A stretch of 64,000 nt of DNA from the NCBI GenBank assembly GCA_964473525.1, contig CAYYPK010000001.1, forward strand, positions 295,401 through 359,400. Reading direction: 5' to 3'. Under the pieces are notes generated by a model, which had not been told where the DNA came from, did no database searches, and saw nothing but the letters and a program-made list of their open reading frames with translations. The position numbers and the translations under genes are program-made. Positions within the stretch are counted from its first letter, which is position 1. Each line of letters opens with the position of its first letter. Positions 26,945 through 36,677 of this stretch are shown one piece after another. The stretch is from GCA-2687025 sp964473525 (lineage in GTDB: Bacteria > Poribacteria > WGA-4E > GCA-2687025).

Positions 26945-27673
26945 TTACCGTTCTCTATCAGGCTGTTTCCTGTCTGCCGCTGTCGCTGCCAGACCGGCGA
27001 CAGCGCCGGCGATGGGCATGGCGTACACGACATCCTTCACCTTCCCGGCGTTCGGAAGGCCAAACGACAGGATCCCGGCAACGCGCCCGCTCGTCTCGTG
27101 GATGAGCGGTCCGCCAGACATGCCCTGGACTCCGCCCGCCGCGAACTCGATGACTTGCACACCGCTCAGTCGCACCTCGGCGGCGGCGACCGTCGCCGTT
27201 CGCATTGTACGTACCACGCCTCTCCGCGCGTGCGCGAGCGCCGACAGGTCGAACCACCGCAAGACATCCTCTACGCGCGACCAGGGCTGCGCGCGCACGG
27301 AGTAGGCCGGCGACATGGCGGATGGGTCGGCATACCCGCGCGCCGTATACTCGTCGCCCATCGGCGTGGCGCCCGCGAGGACGCGGCACGGCGCGCCGAC
27401 GCACGGCTCCGCCACGTCTATCCGCATGGCGTCGACGCGGCGCGCTCTCGTTAGATGTCGGGGGCCGAACTGGATGCGCGAGCCATCCTCGCCGAGTAGC
27501 CAGTACTCGCAGCGCGCGTAGCCGTCGTCGGGCGGGTAACGGGAGGGCGGCAAGATGTGTCGAGCGGTCAGCGCGATCCGAGGGCTGACGAAGAACGCCG
27601 TCCCGATGAGCGTGACAGCCGGCCACTCCTCCCCAAGCGCGGTATAGGACACCTTGAAGACCGCGGCGATCAT
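26945..27673 (-). CDS. trypsin-like (S1-fold) protease, apparently cytoplasmic
   Basis: A 242-residue protein with trypsin-fold signatures: GTAFFVSPRIALTARHIL with catalytic His 39, a candidate Asp 86 in MRIDVAE, and catalytic Ser 186 in GMSGGPL. VAGILSFGLPN is the typical strand after the Ser. Unlike most members it has no signal peptide, so it would act in the cytoplasm or leave by another route. The start at 27673 places VFKVSY as the first strand; the preceding 18 residues lack protein character. It ends in basic residues. Substrate unknown. Confidence 0.75.
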   Translation of the reverse strand: MIAAVFKVSYTALGEEWPAVTLIGTAFFVSPRIALTARHILPPSRYPPDDGYARCEYWLLGEDGSRIQFGPRHLTRARRVDAMRIDVAEPCVGAPCRVLAGATPMGDEYTARGYADPSAMSPAYSVRAQPWSRVEDVLRWFDLSALAHARRGVVRTMRTATVAAAEVRLSGVQVIEFAAGGVQGMSGGPLIHETSGRVAGILSFGLPNAGKVKDVVYAMPIAGAVAGLAATAADRKQPDRER

Positions 27674-27710
27674 ACGTCCTCCCCGGATCCGAACACTCCC
27701 CGTCCGACCG

Positions 27711-28595
27711 TCAAGCCGCCGCAGCACATTCGCGCAGGTAGTCCAGACTCGCGCGGGTCATGGCGCGGAGTTGCTCGCCACCGTCGCCGCGGGTCTCGGG
27801 CGGCCAGCCAACCTCGACGATGAGCCGCAGGGCGTCTCCCCGTGGCGAACGCCGCCGCAACTCGTCGACGATCCACGGCACGTCCAGTTCGCCCTCGCCC
27901 AACACACAGCCCTCGACCGTGAACGGGACGCCGGCGTGAGGGTTGGGGACGACCCGCATGTCCTTGAAGTGCGTCGTGAGCGCCCACGGCGCCATCGCCT
28001 CAACGTCGGCGCGCCAGTCAGAAAAGATCGGGAAGCTGTTCCCGGTGTCCACCGCGGCGCCAACGCCGGGACGATCCGCAGCCTCCAATATACGGACGAT
28101 CTCCGCGCCCGAGAAGTCGCAGTGGTTCTCCACGGCGAGGAGGAGACCGTGGTCCGACGCGATGCTGGCGACATCCTGCACGCGCGCGGATAGGGCGAAC
28201 AGGTGCTGGTCCAGGGAGCTATGGCGCGCGTACCGGGTCGTCGCCAGCGTGATGCTGCCGTACCCACCTCTCACGATGTCCGCCCCGAGACGCCGCGCGG
28301 TGGCAATGGTCGTGGCGGTCTGCTGCCGTGTCTCAGCCCACAGCGAGGCTTTCAGGCTGAACACGTCCCACGGGAGTTCGCATTCCAGCTGGACGCCCAA
28401 GTCGCGGGCCAACCCTGCCAGCATGTCGATGCTCTCGGCGGGCGCGTCAACTGGGACGTTGTAGAGGTGCAGCGCACTCAGCCCGAGAGCGGCGCACTGC
28501 TGTATCTCCCACGTCGCCTGCGCCACGGTGTCCAACGGCTCGGGCGACGGGTAGTGGATGCCTAGCATGCCGAGACTCATACCGTCGCGAGCCAT
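27711..28595 (-). CDS. sugar phosphate isomerase/epimerase (AP-endonuclease-2-like TIM barrel)
   Basis: A 294-residue xylose-isomerase-like barrel. The metal ligands typical of the family are seen: Glu in LLAVENHCD, Asp in AAVDTGN, His in TTHFKDM and Glu in LIVEVGW. GTP-like loops are absent. Such enzymes isomerise or epimerise ketoses or act on inositol derivatives; the exact sugar is not predictable. GGAGG lies before the ATG at 28595. It is one of three members in the window and is divergent from a HAD phosphatase. Confidence 0.85.
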   Translation of the reverse strand: MARDGMSLGMLGIHYPSPEPLDTVAQATWEIQQCAALGLSALHLYNVPVDAPAESIDMLAGLARDLGVQLECELPWDVFSLKASLWAETRQQTATTIATARRLGADIVRGGYGSITLATTRYARHSSLDQHLFALSARVQDVASIASDHGLLLAVENHCDFSGAEIVRILEAADRPGVGAAVDTGNSFPIFSDWRADVEAMAPWALTTHFKDMRVVPNPHAGVPFTVEGCVLGEGELDVPWIVDELRRRSPRGDALRLIVEVGWPPETRGDGGEQLRAMTRASLDYLRECAAAA

Positions 28596-28693
28596 CGCCG
28601 TACCTCCAACCGGGGCTCAGGGCGCCGTAGTCGCGCGCGTGGAGGTATCATCATTGCCGCGACACGTCTCGGCCGCAACCACGAGGAACGTAC

Positions 28694-29395
28694 ATGCCTT
28701 CGCCAGAGCCTTCCCCGTCCATTCGCGCCGTCCTCTTCGATCTCGACGGCACGCTGTGGCCGTCCGACCCCGCCCACGCCGCGGTGAACCTGGAAGTGCT
28801 CGCGCGTCGCGGCGTCGAGATGTCCCTGGAGGAGTACGAGGCGGACTACACGGTCTACGGCGATAGGGACGCCTTCCACCACGTCTCGAAGGACGTCCTG
28901 GGAACGCCGCTGCCACCCGACGCCATACAGGAGATGGAGTCCGAGGCGGAGCGCCTCTTCTGGGACCGCATGGACGACATACCCCTCTACCACGGCGCGG
29001 AGGAACTGGTCCGCAGCCTGCGACCGGCGGGGTTCCTGGTCGCCATCGCGTCGGGGTCGCGCACCGCGCAAATCGCGCGGTTTCTGGAGCTTAGCGGGCT
29101 AGGGGACGCCTTCGACGCGTACGTCGGCGCCGACGACACGGATGAGCACAAGCCCAACCCCGCGCCGTACCTGGAGGCGTGTCGCCGCCTCGGCGTCGAG
29201 CCATCAACCGCCGTCGCCATCGAGGACACCGTCGGCGGCGCCACGGCGGCCAAGGCGGCGGGATGTTCCATTGTCTACGGACTGCCGTTCACGAACGCTA
29301 CGCAAGGCCTGCTAGACGGTCCAGCGACGTGTGTCGTGGGATCGCTTCCCAAGCTGCGCGCCGCCTTGCTGGCGTTGAGGACACACGTCGGCTAG
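28694..29395 (+). CDS. HAD-superfamily phosphatase (beta-phosphoglucomutase-like)
   Basis: A 233-residue hydrolase with motif I FDLDGTL (D16 nucleophile, D18 acid), motif II Ser in AIASGSRTA, motif III Lys in EHKPNPAPY and motif IV AIEDTVGG. The helical cap between residues about 25-90 is of the C1 type. Members dephosphorylate small sugar phosphates, and the neighbouring sugar isomerase on the other strand makes that plausible. The ATG at 28694 follows AGGAACGTAC. Confidence 0.9.
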   Translation: MPSPEPSPSIRAVLFDLDGTLWPSDPAHAAVNLEVLARRGVEMSLEEYEADYTVYGDRDAFHHVSKDVLGTPLPPDAIQEMESEAERLFWDRMDDIPLYHGAEELVRSLRPAGFLVAIASGSRTAQIARFLELSGLGDAFDAYVGADDTDEHKPNPAPYLEACRRLGVEPSTAVAIEDTVGGATAAKAAGCSIVYGLPFTNATQGLLDGPATCVVGSLPKLRAALLALRTHVG

Positions 29396-29558
29396 CCCAG
29401 CCGCGCCGCTGATGGCGCCGCTTGGCCTGATGCGCGGCCAGCGCGGGCAGAGCGTCCCAGGCGGCGTGTCCTTGACCCGCTTCTCTCGTATGTCGCACAG
29501 TGGCTAAGTCCTATGCATTGCCCAGTCCCGCGCTTGCGGATCTTCCAAGGACCAGCCC

Positions 29559-30653
29559 ATGTCTCATGCGTCAGCCATCGCCGCCATTTGGCTCAGCAGC
29601 TGCCTACTGTGCTTCGGCCACGCCGGAGAGGAGCACGGCGACCTGTCTCCCGAAGGCTTCGACGCGCCCGAGCACGATGGGTGGGTCAGCGGCGACGGCG
29701 CCTTGCGCTTCGCGGTGCTCTACACGCGGGACCATCTGCCCGAGGCGACACAGCCCCACCTGGAGAAGCTGCACGGCGGATTTGGGGTCGATCGACGGGA
29801 CGGGCGAGGCGCCACGTACTTCGCCGTGCCAGGCGCTGGGATCGTGAGACTCAGCGCCGATCTCGGCAAGGCGGAGCTCGTATCCACCCACGACGACATG
29901 CGCGACGCCAACATGCACAACACCACCGTGTGGTCGGGCGATGGCTCTGACGCCTACGTGACGTACTCGGGCAACGGCGTCGCCAAGGTGTTCACGACGT
30001 CTCTGGATGGGGAGCTGGTGTGCACGCTCCCGGCTCCCGCCGCGGACGGGGATTTCGCCGACGCTACTGTCCGGACGTACTTCGCCGAAGGTGGCGGGTT
30101 CGTTCCCACGGACGCTGACTACCGCGCGGGACAGCTCTACGTCGCCACTGGGTATTCAGCGCTCGACTACGTGCTGACGGCATCGGTCGACCTGAGTGAC
30201 GGCGTGAGCATGTCGTGGACTCCCCGCGCGTTCGGTGGTCGTGGCGATGGCCCGGGTCAGTTCGGCACGGGCCACGGCGTCACGATCTCCCCCGACGGGT
30301 CCGAGGTGCACGTCGCGGACCGCCCGAACGGCGAGATCGACCACTTCGCGCCCGACGGCGGATACGCCTCGACCCTACGGCTTCCCGATGGCGCCTGGCC
30401 GTGCGACATCGACTACGAGGGTCAATACGCCGTCGTGGGGTGCCTGCACGGCAGGGATCGGGACAAGGGGGCGCCCATCTACGTGCTGAAGAACGGCGCC
30501 GTAGTGTCCACCGTCATGCCGAAGGCGGAGCTTGGGCTGGAGAAGTTCCAGCACATCCACAACGCCGTCATCCGCGAGGTGAACGGCGTGCTGTACATCA
30601 TCGCGCAGGCGTGGAATCCCGGTGACTTCGCCGTGCTGCGTCAGGTGATGTAG
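29559..30653 (+). CDS. secreted NHL/beta-propeller protein
   Basis: A 364-residue secreted protein with signal peptide MSHASAIAAIWLSSCLLCF and cleavage near GHA. The body contains repeated propeller blades with GDGPGQFGTGHGVTISPDGSEVHVADRPNGEIDHF, which is the NHL-blade pattern, then WPCDIDYEGQYAVVGC and a final HIHNAVIREVNGVLYIIAQAWNPG. Six-bladed NHL proteins bind protein, RNA or carbohydrate, or act as lyases; no catalytic set is visible. It lacks the GK-W-LK tag found in the other small secreted proteins. The next gene converges with five bases between stops. Confidence 0.7.
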   Translation: MSHASAIAAIWLSSCLLCFGHAGEEHGDLSPEGFDAPEHDGWVSGDGALRFAVLYTRDHLPEATQPHLEKLHGGFGVDRRDGRGATYFAVPGAGIVRLSADLGKAELVSTHDDMRDANMHNTTVWSGDGSDAYVTYSGNGVAKVFTTSLDGELVCTLPAPAADGDFADATVRTYFAEGGGFVPTDADYRAGQLYVATGYSALDYVLTASVDLSDGVSMSWTPRAFGGRGDGPGQFGTGHGVTISPDGSEVHVADRPNGEIDHFAPDGGYASTLRLPDGAWPCDIDYEGQYAVVGCLHGRDRDKGAPIYVLKNGAVVSTVMPKAELGLEKFQHIHNAVIREVNGVLYIIAQAWNPGDFAVLRQVM

Positions 30654-30658
30654 CGCCG

Positions 30659-31186
30659 TTACGGACCCACGCGTAGCACCTCTACGCCCACGAAGCGCGC
30701 GCCATCGTGGCCCAAGCGAACGCCCTCGCAGAACGCGCACATTCGCCCCCACGCGGCATGGTCTGCGTGTGGCAGGCACCCGACGGCTCCGCCTTCCATG
30801 GTGCCCTCGTGGCCGATGACCAGGGCTGCCTCCCCATCCCGCAGCTCGCACGCAAGACGGCTCCACAGCGCCGCCTGCGCGAGCACGTAGTGCGCCATGT
30901 TGCCGCCAGCGTGGGCGGCCGTCGCCCACGCGACGTATCCACCTGTGAAGTCGACCTCTGGCCCTACGCGCGGCAGGTGATCCGTGCCGAGTTCGGGGAT
31001 GTCGCCGTCGATCGCGAAACCCATGGCGACCGCGGTTTCCACCGCGCGGGTCACTGGACTCGTCCACACGCGCGCGAAGGGCCCGATCCCCGCTCCGACA
31101 CGGCGCGCAAGGTCGACGCCTTCCTGCGACAGGTGCGCGCTGGGTTTGACGCGGGCGCTGTGACGTCTGACTTCGAGGTAGCGCAT
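30659..31186 (-). CDS. histidine phosphatase (phosphoglycerate-mutase-like)
   Basis: A 175-residue protein with the branch-1 histidine phosphatase layout: first motif RRHS near residue 7 (usually RHG/RHA), then TSPVTRAVETA with the second basic pocket residue, a phosphate-binding His in VIGHEGT and a short C-terminal strand. The first-motif R-H-S is a small deviation. Members act on sugar phosphates, phosphohistidine or small phosphorylated compounds. It starts at ATG 31186 after GAGAGGA. Confidence 0.75.
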   Translation of the reverse strand: MRYLEVRRHSARVKPSAHLSQEGVDLARRVGAGIGPFARVWTSPVTRAVETAVAMGFAIDGDIPELGTDHLPRVGPEVDFTGGYVAWATAAHAGGNMAHYVLAQAALWSRLACELRDGEAALVIGHEGTMEGGAVGCLPHADHAAWGRMCAFCEGVRLGHDGARFVGVEVLRVGP

Positions 31187-31286
31187 GGGCCGTCGTCCTC
31201 TCGCTGGCGGCTGGGGTTGGGTCACGCTGCCGCGACAGCATGCCGACGTTCGTGGGCCGCGCAGCTACCGGCGCGGGCTCGGCGAG

Positions 31287-34200
31287 CTACTTGCGGACAG
31301 CGACCCGCCGCGTTTCCCGGTAAGGCCCGGCGCGCAACTCAACCACGTAAACACCACTCGCCACGGGCTCACCTGCGTCGGATCGCCCATCCCAGTGGGC
31401 GGCGTCGGCGCGGCCGCGGAACGCCCCCGCCGCCAGCCTGCCGAGGTCGATTAGGCGCACGCGCCGCCCTCGCGTGTCGTAGATGAGGAGGCTAACGTCC
31501 GCGTCCTCGGACAGGTCGAACGGGATCCACGTCTCGGGATTGAAGGGGTTGGGATAGTTGGGTAGCAGGGCCGTCGCCCGCGGCGCGACGGAGCGCAGCA
31601 ACGCGCGCAATGTCGCCAGGCCGTCCCTGTATTCCTGCCTGGTCGCGGCGACTCGCTCGGCGTCTCGGGACCATCGCCGCAGCGCAGGGGCATCCTCGGC
31701 GCCGGGCATCGCCGGCGCGGCTCTGGGCAGCCAATCGAGGCGCTCGCCGAAGTCAGCCGCCACTAGCAGCAGGTCGGCGATGGTGATGCTCCCGTCGCCG
31801 TCTACATCGGGGTCTCCGACCTCGAAGGGCGCCGCCTGTCCAAACAGAGAACCGACGTGGACCAGGTCGCGGACGTCGACCACGCCATCGACGTTCGTGT
31901 CGGCGTGAATCGTCACGCTGAAGCGCACGGTCGTGATGTCTGCCGGGACGTGAAGGCGCCCGTCGTCGTCCGTGACCGCCACCCGGAGCGTGTACGTCGC
32001 GCCGCTTTCGAGCCCGTCTATCGTCGTGGCGCCAGGCGCCCCCTGCGAGCCGCCTGCCGCGCCGACGGTTGGGAACAGCTCGTTGAGACGCCAGGCCCAC
32101 CGCGATTCGCCCTCGACGACCAGCGGAACGCTTCTCGCGCTCGCCTGGAGGATCTGGCCAGCGGCAGGCGAGTGAACAGTTACCAGAGACGCAGGAGGAG
32201 GCGCGACAGCGGACCACGCCGGGGCCCACGCGTCCAGCACGCCGTCGGACACCATGCGTCGCTCGCCGGTGGTCAGGTCGACGGCGTAGAGGTGCGATGA
32301 TCGTCCGCCGTGCGCGTCGGCGAACACCAACGATGACGAGTCCGGCGCCCAGGCGACATCCCCATAGGTGTGGCCGTAATTCGGGGGCACGATCGCGCGC
32401 GCGGCGCCCTCGAGAGCCTGGAGGGTCACGCCCGCCTCGGTGTCCAGGTAGGCGACCCACCGACCGTCAGGCGACCACTTCGGGCGACTCCCTGCCCCTA
32501 TGCGCTCGGTGCCGCCATCAGCGACGTCAACTACGTAGATCGCTGGGTCGGCGCCCGGGTCGGTTTCGTACCAGTCGGGCCACGGCGGCCCGATTACCAC
32601 GCCCGGTTGCGCTGTCACCAGGAGATCCCACAGCCTCGGATCCGTGGCGGCAACGGCGATCTCGGCGCCGTCCGGCGACCACGACAGGCTGGTGGCTGGA
32701 CCCAGCGCCGCCGATGCCTCCTGCATCTCTCCAGATGCCGGGTCTATGAGGACAAGCCCTCGCTCCACGATTGCGGCGATCGTCGTGTGGTCCGGCGACC
32801 ATACCGCTCTATGGATCGGCTCCGCCGCAGCGGCGATGGTGGTCGCGGCGCCGGATGCCACCTCGACGGACACCAGAGAGACGTCCACGTCCTGTGATGC
32901 GACCAGCAACGCCACGCCATCCGGCGACCACGAGGGATCGCGCACATCGGCGTGCGTGTAGACGACACGCTGCGAACCGCCTTCTGGGTCCGCGACAACC
33001 AGTTGGTACCCCTTGGGCGCGTATTCGACGAAGGCGAGACGCGACCCGTCGGGCGACCAAACGCCAGGTGAAGGGCGGCGCGTGCTGACAAGGCGCAGGT
33101 CCAGCCCATCGCCTCGGATGGTGTGCGACTGCGGGTTGCGCGAGTCGCCCGATAGGTACGCGATACGGGTGTCGTCGAGGCGGCCCGCGTCACGCGCGCG
33201 GACGCGAACGCGGGCGGACGCCACGACCGGAGGAGACACAACGGCGCCCGCGTCATCGACGAGCGTAGCGTAGATCGTGTGCGTCACGCCCGCTTGCAGC
33301 CCCGTGACAGTAGCTTCACGGATGCCCTCCACAAGATGACCTCCGGCAGCCCCGGCTACCGGGAACGGTTCGTCCAAGCGCCAAGTCCATCGGTGGTCGT
33401 GATTGCGTATTGTCATCCGCACACGGATAGAGGTTTCACGGCTGTCCAGCACCGTGGTGCGGTCGGGCGCGGGAGCGGCGAAGGACAACGACGGCGCCTG
33501 AACGCCGGGGTCAAACGGCGACCACGCCGGTTTCCGCCCATTCGGGATCAGGAGCCTCGGGTCGCTGCCGTCCGCGCCGACCACGTAGACGCCCTGTCCC
33601 TCTGGCCCCTCGGCGGAGATCGCGAGCTGGAGGGCATCTGGCGACCACGAGGCCTCGAAAATGTGTCCTCTAACGGCCGGGAACGCGGCGTACTGCGTGC
33701 CGTCGGCGTTCGCCATCCACATGCCTCCGCCCAGCCGTCCAGCGATGCGCGCGCTGTCCGGCGACCAGAGAATCCAGTCGTACGGTTGGTTCGCGCGGGA
33801 CACCTGCACGGGGTTGTGCCCCTCTACATCCACCACCCATGTGCCGCCCCGGTAATGCGTGAACGCCAATCGTGACCCGTCAGGTGACCAGACCGGATCG
33901 CCGATCGACGGCGCCCTCATGACCAGCCTCCCACCAGGTGCGCCGGCTGCCCCGATGTAGAGCGCCGCCTCATCGCGGTCGGTAGGCTCTGGAGCGGATG
34001 ACACGAACGCAAAGTGAATCCCGTCGGGCGACCAGTGGGACGCGTGTGTCGCCAGCGTGCTCAGGGAGGCCGGCGTCACGTCTCCAGTGTCGATGTCTAC
34101 GGTGACGAACTCTCCTTTCGCCGAGCCTTCGCCCTGGACTGTGAGGAGGCGTCGACGCAGGGACCATCGAGGCGTCGGGCGGTCGAACGCGCGTCCGCCA

Positions 34201-36470
34201 ACGGGAGATGGGACGTTCAGCCGCCTGGCGCCGTTCGGCTCGGCGAGCACAATGCGGTTGCGGTTTACGGTCGCGGCAATGAGGGTGCCAGCGAGATCTC
34301 CGGGCGGCAGCCAGTTTGGCACGGGCGCGTAGACGGACACGGAGCGCGCCGCGCGCCGGTGCACGATGGTCCCGTCGGCCGTCGTCGGCGCGACGTGGAT
34401 GGTGTGCATACGACCCGGCGACAGCCCGTCGACGACTGCCGTGGACCCCTGGGCGGGAACGCCGCCCGCCGGCCCGTTCGTGGGAAACGGCTCGTCGACG
34501 CGCCACTGCCATGGGCCAGCGTAGTCGCCTCGGTCGACCTGGACCTCGACCGTCGTCATGCCGTCGGGCAGGATCGTGTGCGGCGTCGGCGCGAGGATGC
34601 CCAGTTCTGGGAGGGGTGGCGCCTCGTCGGCCAGGGGCAGGCGATACACTCCGCGCGTCGTGCCGGCGTACATCCACCCGTGCAGGACAGCGAGGGCGCC
34701 GTACGTGGAGATGGGTGGCGACGGCGCCACGCGGCGCCACGTGCGCCCGACATCGGCGGAGCGGAGGACGCTGCCGCCGCTTCTGACGGAGACGACCCCG
34801 TCCACGGCCGAGGCGCCGTACACGCGGGGCGTCTCGATATCTACCGGCTCCCACCGGCCACCACCTACCGCGCGCGTGAAGAAGCCATCGGAGGTCGTCG
34901 CAAGCATCGTATCGCCGATCTCAGCGAGGAACTGCACGCGTTGCGACGGGTACGCTCCCTCGACTCGTGGGGCCCGAGGCAGCGTCTCCCAGGACGCGCC
35001 GTTGTCAACCGAGCGTCGGAGCCGGCCGTCCAGATCGCCCAGATAGAGACCCTCGCCCGTGTACGCCAGGAGCAGGCTGTCGCTCGGCTCCAACGGGCTG
35101 TCGGCGCGCGGCAGCGTCCGGCCGCCATCGTCTGAGATGAAGAGGCCTTCGGCCGTGAGGAGCGCCACATGGTCTCTGGACCGGGAGACACGACGGATGT
35201 TCAGGGCCTCACCATCGGGGACGACTTGACGCCATGTCGTTCCCCCATCATCGCTCGCCCACACGCCGCCGACGCGCCGACGCGCGACGTACGCGTCCGG
35301 CCCATGCCGCACGATGCTGTCGCGCACATCTGAGAACGGGAGCCTCAAGTCGGGCTTGACCCACGTGGCGCCGCCGTCCACCGATCGGAAGCCGTTGGTG
35401 TACAGGGCGCCGTCGACCGCCTCAACAGGGGCTCGGTAGCGGGGCATCCCCTCATTGCACGGCTCCCAGGTCTCGCCGTCTGCGCTGCCGAATACGCCGT
35501 CGCTGTACGTCCCGACAACCAGCCCCTCGTCAGTCGACACGATGGACGTGATGACGAAGTCTGTTAGCCCGGGGCTCCCCAGGTCGCTGTCCTCCGCCCC
35601 GAGGCGCAACACGCCCGCGCCAGATAGATCCATGTCGCGACCCCGGGTGGCGACGTAGAGCTCGCCACGGTATGGGGCGAACCCGGTCACGTGTTGGTAC
35701 CGAGGGTCCAGGTTCGTCTCGTCCCAGCGAGCAGCGGGATCCTCCGCGGACAGAACGCCGGTCTCCCACTCGGCGACCGTCACTCCTCGCGGCGTCGACA
35801 CAATGGCGGTCACATGGCCCTCCGTGAGGGCGGCCGTCCACGTGTCTCCGAGATCCGACGACCTGAACAGTCCCGCGCTTGTCCCGACGTACAGGTCGTC
35901 GCCGTGGAACGCTGCGCACGCGACACGGCCCGTCGTGGTCATTCGGAACACCTTGGCCCAAGTCTCGCCGCCGTCGGTCGAGCGAAGCAGGACACCCACA
36001 CCTTCCCAGAATTCACGGTCGTATTCGGTCCACGCGCGGAAGAGCGCTCTGTCGTTCGCGGCGATGACCCAACCGCCCTGCGGTGACACGCGGGTCCATG
36101 ACAGCCCGCCATCGGTTGAGGACACCGCCCTCCCGCGGTCGCGCGCGTACAGTGTCCCGCCAGCGTAGGTAAGGCCCTCGATGGGTCTGTCGATCTGCGG
36201 TATGGGAACGCGACGCCACGAGCGACCCCCGTCGTCCGACCGGTAGGCGCCGTTGTCGGGATCGAAGTGGGAGGAACCCTCGACCTCGACGCCAGCGAAC
36301 ACGGTCCCGTCGGGCGTGACGACGAGGTCGTGCACGTGGCCGCCGTAGGGCCCGTTCGTGGGCTCCCAGGCCGCCTGCCCAGCGCTCAACGCCACACGAA
36401 CGACCATGAGCCAGGCGGACACCGCGACGACGACGCGGCGACGCGCGCGAGCGCTGCTATATCTAGCCAT
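31287..36470 (-). CDS. giant secreted protein: BNR/sortilin-like and TolB-like propellers, dockerin, PNPFNP C-terminal domain
   Basis: A 1727-residue protein. After a signal peptide (about residues 1-32) come many BNR/VPS10-like repeats (RSDDGGRSW, SSTDGGLSW, RSTDGGETW and others) to about residue 650, then Ig-like linkers alternating with TolB/WD40-like propeller blades recognised by repeated WSPDGSRLAF and WSPDG phrases. Residues about 1522-1576 are a dockerin type I pair (ADTNVDGVVDVRDL and PDVDGDGSITIADL). The end (PNPFNPETWIPF at 1640, then WDGRSDAGEPVASGVY) is the FlgD-Ig/Por-secretion-type C-terminal domain. It is probably exported by a type-IX-like route and held at the surface. Codon use matches its neighbours. 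The ribosome binding site is weak. Confidence 0.85.
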   Translation of the reverse strand: MARYSSARARRRVVVAVSAWLMVVRVALSAGQAAWEPTNGPYGGHVHDLVVTPDGTVFAGVEVEGSSHFDPDNGAYRSDDGGRSWRRVPIPQIDRPIEGLTYAGGTLYARDRGRAVSSTDGGLSWTRVSPQGGWVIAANDRALFRAWTEYDREFWEGVGVLLRSTDGGETWAKVFRMTTTGRVACAAFHGDDLYVGTSAGLFRSSDLGDTWTAALTEGHVTAIVSTPRGVTVAEWETGVLSAEDPAARWDETNLDPRYQHVTGFAPYRGELYVATRGRDMDLSGAGVLRLGAEDSDLGSPGLTDFVITSIVSTDEGLVVGTYSDGVFGSADGETWEPCNEGMPRYRAPVEAVDGALYTNGFRSVDGGATWVKPDLRLPFSDVRDSIVRHGPDAYVARRRVGGVWASDDGGTTWRQVVPDGEALNIRRVSRSRDHVALLTAEGLFISDDGGRTLPRADSPLEPSDSLLLAYTGEGLYLGDLDGRLRRSVDNGASWETLPRAPRVEGAYPSQRVQFLAEIGDTMLATTSDGFFTRAVGGGRWEPVDIETPRVYGASAVDGVVSVRSGGSVLRSADVGRTWRRVAPSPPISTYGALAVLHGWMYAGTTRGVYRLPLADEAPPLPELGILAPTPHTILPDGMTTVEVQVDRGDYAGPWQWRVDEPFPTNGPAGGVPAQGSTAVVDGLSPGRMHTIHVAPTTADGTIVHRRAARSVSVYAPVPNWLPPGDLAGTLIAATVNRNRIVLAEPNGARRLNVPSPVGGRAFDRPTPRWSLRRRLLTVQGEGSAKGEFVTVDIDTGDVTPASLSTLATHASHWSPDGIHFAFVSSAPEPTDRDEAALYIGAAGAPGGRLVMRAPSIGDPVWSPDGSRLAFTHYRGGTWVVDVEGHNPVQVSRANQPYDWILWSPDSARIAGRLGGGMWMANADGTQYAAFPAVRGHIFEASWSPDALQLAISAEGPEGQGVYVVGADGSDPRLLIPNGRKPAWSPFDPGVQAPSLSFAAPAPDRTTVLDSRETSIRVRMTIRNHDHRWTWRLDEPFPVAGAAGGHLVEGIREATVTGLQAGVTHTIYATLVDDAGAVVSPPVVASARVRVRARDAGRLDDTRIAYLSGDSRNPQSHTIRGDGLDLRLVSTRRPSPGVWSPDGSRLAFVEYAPKGYQLVVADPEGGSQRVVYTHADVRDPSWSPDGVALLVASQDVDVSLVSVEVASGAATTIAAAAEPIHRAVWSPDHTTIAAIVERGLVLIDPASGEMQEASAALGPATSLSWSPDGAEIAVAATDPRLWDLLVTAQPGVVIGPPWPDWYETDPGADPAIYVVDVADGGTERIGAGSRPKWSPDGRWVAYLDTEAGVTLQALEGAARAIVPPNYGHTYGDVAWAPDSSSLVFADAHGGRSSHLYAVDLTTGERRMVSDGVLDAWAPAWSAVAPPPASLVTVHSPAAGQILQASARSVPLVVEGESRWAWRLNELFPTVGAAGGSQGAPGATTIDGLESGATYTLRVAVTDDDGRLHVPADITTVRFSVTIHADTNVDGVVDVRDLVHVGSLFGQAAPFEVGDPDVDGDGSITIADLLLVAADFGERLDWLPRAAPAMPGAEDAPALRRWSRDAERVAATRQEYRDGLATLRALLRSVAPRATALLPNYPNPFNPETWIPFDLSEDADVSLLIYDTRGRRVRLIDLGRLAAGAFRGRADAAHWDGRSDAGEPVASGVYVVELRAGPYRETRRVAVRK

Positions 36471-36677
36471 GAAGTCCAGGCTCTGTTGGGAACTGCGCCA
36501 CGAAGATTGTAGGAGACTATTCCGTATAGCATACGCTGCGAGAGCGTCGGCGCCAAGGTGGCGCGCTTGACGCCCGGCGGGCGCGCGGCTACTCTCCGGC
36601 CTAGACGCTGGCAGCGCGTACCGCTCACCGCAGCGCTGCCGGTTTAGGCTCTGAACGACTAGGAGAAGGGATCACCT

